From the NCBI GenBank assembly GCA_002404345.1, contig DHJN01000069.1, positions 13,351-21,716 on the forward strand: a stretch of 8,366 bases of DNA, in the 5' to 3' direction. This DNA comes from Actinobacteria bacterium UBA4719 (GTDB taxonomy: Bacteria > Actinomycetota > Actinomycetes > Actinomycetales > Dermatophilaceae). A program made the position numbers and the translations under genes. Shown one piece after another: positions 6,520 to 8,366 of this stretch (its first letter is position 1; every line of letters starts with the position of its first letter). A model generated the notes under the pieces. That model saw only the letters and a program-made list of their open reading frames with translations. It was not told the DNA's origin and made no database searches.

Positions 6520-7094
6520 GCCGGTCGCTCCGTGGCGCCGTCCTCCTCGCGGAGGCGGGGCTCGGTCCGCAGCTGCGGGTGTATGCCGTGCTTGTCCGCG
6601 TAGAAGGCGCGGACCATGTCCATGTCGGCCCCGACATCACCGGTCGGCCTGAACGAGGGACCGAAGCCCAGGGTGCGAGTAGGCCCGTCGATGAAGCCCA
6701 TGCTGATCGGCAGGCCCGTCTGCTGGGCGATCCGATAGAAACCGGACTTCCAGTAGTCACCCTTCTTGCGGGTGCCCTCGGCCGCGATGATCAACAGGAA
6801 GGGCGAACCGGTCTTGGCTTCGGCGAGCAGATCCCGCACGACTGCACCCGGGTTCTTGCGATCCAGCGAGATGCCACCGTTGGCACGGAGCAGGGGGCCC
6901 AGCGGCGTACGCATGATCTCCGCCTTGATCAGCACCCGGGGAGGGACACCGCCGCTCCACATCAACAGCAGCATGGCGACCCAGTCCCACTGGGACGTGT
7001 GCGGTGCGCCTACCAGGATGCCCGAGCTGGGAACGTCACCGACCGTGCGCCAACGGGCCAGTCGCAACACCAGCCGAGCAACTGCCTTGCGCAC
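6516..7094 (-). CDS. PlsC-like (1-acylglycerol-3-phosphate acyltransferase family) acyltransferase
   Basis: A 192-residue acyltransferase of the LPLAT/PlsC family, whose members move acyl chains onto lysophosphatidate or related acceptors at the membrane. The catalytic HX4D motif is APHTSQWDW (His32, Asp37). The acceptor-binding regions are GGISLDR (73-79) and AEGTRKK (105-111), followed by GLPI (127-130). It is short compared with typical PlsC (about 220-260 residues) and lacks a clear N-terminal membrane helix, so its acceptor may not be lysophosphatidate. GTG 7094 is chosen because GAGAGG at 7101-7106 stands 6 bases upstream. The stop overlaps the ilvA start (ATGA), giving translational coupling to an amino-acid gene with no obvious metabolic link. 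It is the first gene of the proposed unit; a dyad lies 71-84 bases upstream. Confidence 0.88.
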   Translation of the reverse strand: MRKAVARLVLRLARWRTVGDVPSSGILVGAPHTSQWDWVAMLLLMWSGGVPPRVLIKAEIMRTPLGPLLRANGGISLDRKNPGAVVRDLLAEAKTGSPFLLIIAAEGTRKKGDYWKSGFYRIAQQTGLPISMGFIDGPTRTLGFGPSFRPTGDVGADMDMVRAFYADKHGIHPQLRTEPRLREEDGATERPA

Positions 7095-7100
7095 GATCAG

Positions 7101-7106
7101 CCTCTC
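7101..7106 (-). promoter_or_regulatory. Shine-Dalgarno GAGAGG for the acyltransferase GTG start
   Basis: GAGAGG on the minus strand, 6 bases before GTG 7094. It supports the non-ATG start and the call that this is the first gene of its unit. Confidence 0.6.
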
Positions 7107-7164
7107 GATGTCACGATCCGGGAGACCAAGCGTATTCGGGTCATCACGGACGGCGGACCACGTG

Positions 7165-7178
7165 TGAGTCAGGACTCA
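7165..7178. repeat. 14-bp dyad TGAGTC-AG-GACTCA, possible operator
   Basis: TGAGTC and GACTCA are perfect 6-bp inverted arms around AG, in the 196-base gap upstream of the acyltransferase-ilvA unit. The position suits a regulator site, but I found no convincing -35/-10 pair next to it and only one copy exists here. Confidence 0.33.
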
Positions 7179-7213
7179 GGCGCAACCGCTCGGGCGCCGG
7201 CGTGGACGGTGAT

Positions 7214-7250
7214 GTTGAGCGACCGGATGCATTCGGTCCGACCGCTCAAC
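7214..7250. terminator. Two-part GC-rich hairpin, possible terminator of the broken gene
   Basis: Outer stem GTTGAGC/GCTCAAC (7 bp) and inner stem GACCG/CGGTC (5 bp) enclose an 8-base loop containing ATGCAT, with a 5-base bulge (CGACC) on one side. It lies 41 bases beyond the stop at 7291 and before the next gene in the same direction, which is where a terminator would be expected. There is no U-tract, so it may instead be a binding site or RNA-stability structure. Confidence 0.4.
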
Positions 7251-7265
7251 GAAGTGCGACGTTGG

Positions 7266-7297
7266 TGATGAAATCAGGCGGGTGGTGAAATCAGGCG
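7266..7297. repeat. Short tandem duplication covering the 3' end of the broken gene
   Basis: TGATGAAATCAGGCG (7266-7280) recurs 17 bases later as TGGTGAAATCAGGCG (7283-7297), 14 of 15 bases identical. Each copy includes, on the minus strand, CGCCTGATTTCA, so the stop codon and its surroundings are duplicated. It looks like a slippage event. Confidence 0.6.
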
Positions 7298-8005
7298 CGC
7301 TTGGGCAAAGCAAGCGAGTCGAAGATCTCAGTGACGCCCTGGACCGGCTGGCTGAAGTCTACGAAAGGCGGGAACAGGGTGCTGCGCTCTTGCTTGAATG
7401 CCACATCGAAGGGCTCGGTCGACGCGGCGAAGGTGCGGTTGCTCTCGTAGGGGTCCATGCCTTCCAGGTAGACACCGGCAATCGGTCCCTGCGGGGTGTC
7501 ACTGAGGGTGACCACCTCGACGTTCTGGCCGAGAGCCCGTCGCGACGTGGTCATTCCCTCCTCGCCGAAGGTCCCCTTTGTCCAGGCTGCGCCGTGGGCT
7601 TCTTGCCCTGGGATGAGAGGCGCGCAGAAGGCCATCCCGCGGCCGCGCTGGGTGACCACGGGGTCCACCCACTCACCGAAGGTCTCCGGAGGCGGGCCGT
7701 CGGGAGGCTCGGTGATGTCGATCCCGTGCACCGCCTTGATCGTGGCGGCGAAAAAGCGGTCTAGGTCCGAAGTTTGTTGGGCAAAACTGCCAAGAACGTC
7801 CGCTGCGCTTCGCTCTGACTCCACGTAGGCGACGACGAAGTCACCCATCGGGGTTTGCTGCCAGTAGGCGCGTTCCAAGGTGACCCCGATCCGGTGCCGG
7901 GACTCGAAGTAACCCTCAGGGTCTGCTTGAAACCTCTCGGCTGCCCTTGATGTCTGCTTCCGTCTTTCCGGCTAGGACTGGAAACGGCAAGACTGTGCGA
8001 TACAT
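7291..8005 (-). pseudogene. Frameshifted gene for a 237-aa two-repeat protein of unknown function
   Basis: Translation from ATG 8005, behind a strong SD (AAGGAG, 7 bases), gives MYRTVLPFPVLAGKTEADIK and then runs to an early stop at 7916. Removing one G from the run at 7944-7946 joins this to the long frame: IKAAERFQADPEGYF, then ESRHRIGVTLERAYW, and on to the stop at 7291, for 237 residues. The two halves resemble each other. LPFPVLAGKTEA...TLERAYWQQTPMGDFVVAYVE pairs with FCAPLIPGQEA...NVEVVTLSDTPQGPIAGVYLE, and SFAQQTSDLDRFF pairs with TFAASTEPFDVAF. This suggests two ferredoxin-like (dimeric alpha/beta barrel style) domains; that fold is my inference. No signal peptide or membrane helix is seen. 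The downstream half alone could start only at a TTG (7878) with no SD. Either a true frameshift mutation or a sequencing error; function is unknown. Confidence 0.78.
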
Positions 8006-8012
8006 CTCAGGT

Positions 8013-8018
8013 CTCCTT
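8013..8018 (-). promoter_or_regulatory. Strong Shine-Dalgarno AAGGAG of the frameshifted gene
   Basis: AAGGAG on the minus strand, 7 bases before ATG 8005. It marks the true start of the broken gene and shows that the apparent TTG start at 7878 is an artefact of the frameshift. Confidence 0.7.
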
Positions 8019-8084
8019 CGGTGCAATGACGTGGCGCTTTGCGCAGAAGGATTCAGCACACCAGGACTGGGTCCGACACCCGTT

Positions 8085-8299
8085 GACAACACGCACGAGG
8101 GATACCAGCAGGCGCCCTCGCAGGGGGTCGGCCAACGACTACCCACTGGCCCTGCGCCACCAGGACGGCACCCTGACAGACGTTCTGTACAACGCCTCGG
8201 TCTCCGCGACAACGGCGGGAAATTCTCGGCGTGCTCGCCGCCACCCGCGACATGACCAAACAGAAGCGGACAGGCCACGAGCCGGAGCCTGGTTGGTGA
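8085..8299 (+). pseudogene. Relic of a PAS sensory domain (C-terminal part), split over three frames
   Basis: The plus strand reads in pieces as the end of a PAS/PAC domain. EGYQQAPSQGV (8097-8129) shifts to NDYPLALRHQDG (8134-8169) and TLTDVLYNASVS (8170-8205), then to RDNGG (8205-8219), then to EILGVLAATRDMTKQKR (8219-8269), with a stop at 8297. The order and wording match the common PAS pattern YPLxxRHxDGxxTDVLYNASVYxDxxGxxxGVFAAARDxT of sensor kinases and diguanylate cyclases. At least three indels separate the pieces. The N-terminal half of the domain is not recognisable leftwards, where the oppositely oriented gene begins at 8005, so the fragment is truncated as well as frameshifted. 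No output domain follows before the stop. The flanking bases 8019-8084 show nothing else I can name. Sequencing error could explain the shifts but not the missing half. Confidence 0.68.
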
Positions 8300-8321
8300 C
8301 CCACGACCGGTCAACTAGGCT
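8293..8321 (+). promoter_or_regulatory. Candidate promoter pointing out of the right edge
   Basis: TTGGTG (8293-8298) and TAGGCT (8316-8321) are separated by 17 bases, a good primary-sigma spacing with a typical actinobacterial -10. Transcription would start near 8328 and run rightwards to a gene outside the window. No start codon with an SD is visible in the remaining bases. Confidence 0.3.
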
Positions 8322-8366
8322 ACGGGCGGCGTGTTGGGTTCTTCCCATACCCCGGGCCTCTGGCGT

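Noticed and set aside
7291..7878. 195-residue protein starting at TTG 7878
   Set aside because: There is no SD at that codon, and the protein clearly continues upstream after repair of a one-base frameshift to ATG 8005 with a strong SD.
7916..8314. Minus-strand open frame of 132 codons running into the start of the frameshifted gene
   Set aside because: Only its last 30 codons, from ATG 8005, are meaningful. The upstream part is Arg/Pro/Cys-rich and antisense to the PAS relic.

Overview
The window comes from a high-GC, Gram-positive-type genome, almost certainly an actinobacterium. The grounds are strong GC bias at third codon positions, GTG starts on several genes, TANNNT-type -10 boxes (TAGATT, TAGCAT, TAGGCT), a DUF47/PiT phosphate pair, and a Ski2-like helicase with the DUF3516-type C-terminus known from actinobacteria. 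I cannot name the genus. All intact genes are on the minus strand, so the window reads right to left.

Left block (1-1768): a PiT-family inorganic phosphate permease, cut by the window edge. It is preceded in transcription order by its DUF47 (PhoU-like) partner, whose stop lies 5 bases from the permease start, and by an acidic 61-residue conserved-looking protein that may be translated from a leaderless mRNA. A 246-base intergenic region (1769-2014) separates this block from the next. It carries a perfect 12-bp palindrome and an 11-bp inverted repeat with a 58-base spacer.

Middle block (2015-7094): four genes that look like one transcription unit. In order they are a small PlsC-type acyltransferase (GTG start, good SD), threonine ammonia-lyase IlvA (overlapping it by ATGA), an 840-residue Ski2-like DEFH helicase (41 bases later, no visible SD, an 18-bp hairpin just before the start), and a 216-residue protein I do not recognise (39 bases later). 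They join lipid acylation, isoleucine synthesis and RNA metabolism with no obvious common pathway.

Right block (7095-8366): this part looks decayed or poorly sequenced. A gene for a 237-residue protein built of two similar ~100-residue halves is broken by one extra G, although its SD, start and remaining reading frame are excellent. Beyond it, on the plus strand, is the C-terminal piece of a PAS sensory domain (TLTDVLYNAS ... GVLAATRDMT) split over three reading frames. A candidate promoter then points out of the right edge. Four apparent single-base indels in about 275 bases, all at or near G/C runs, raise the question of a sequence-quality artefact versus genuine gene decay.

I found no RNA genes, CRISPR arrays, complete mobile elements or convincing novel defence or biosynthetic system. 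The most rewarding items are the broken two-repeat gene, the hidden PAS relic, and the dyad-symmetric intergenic regions.
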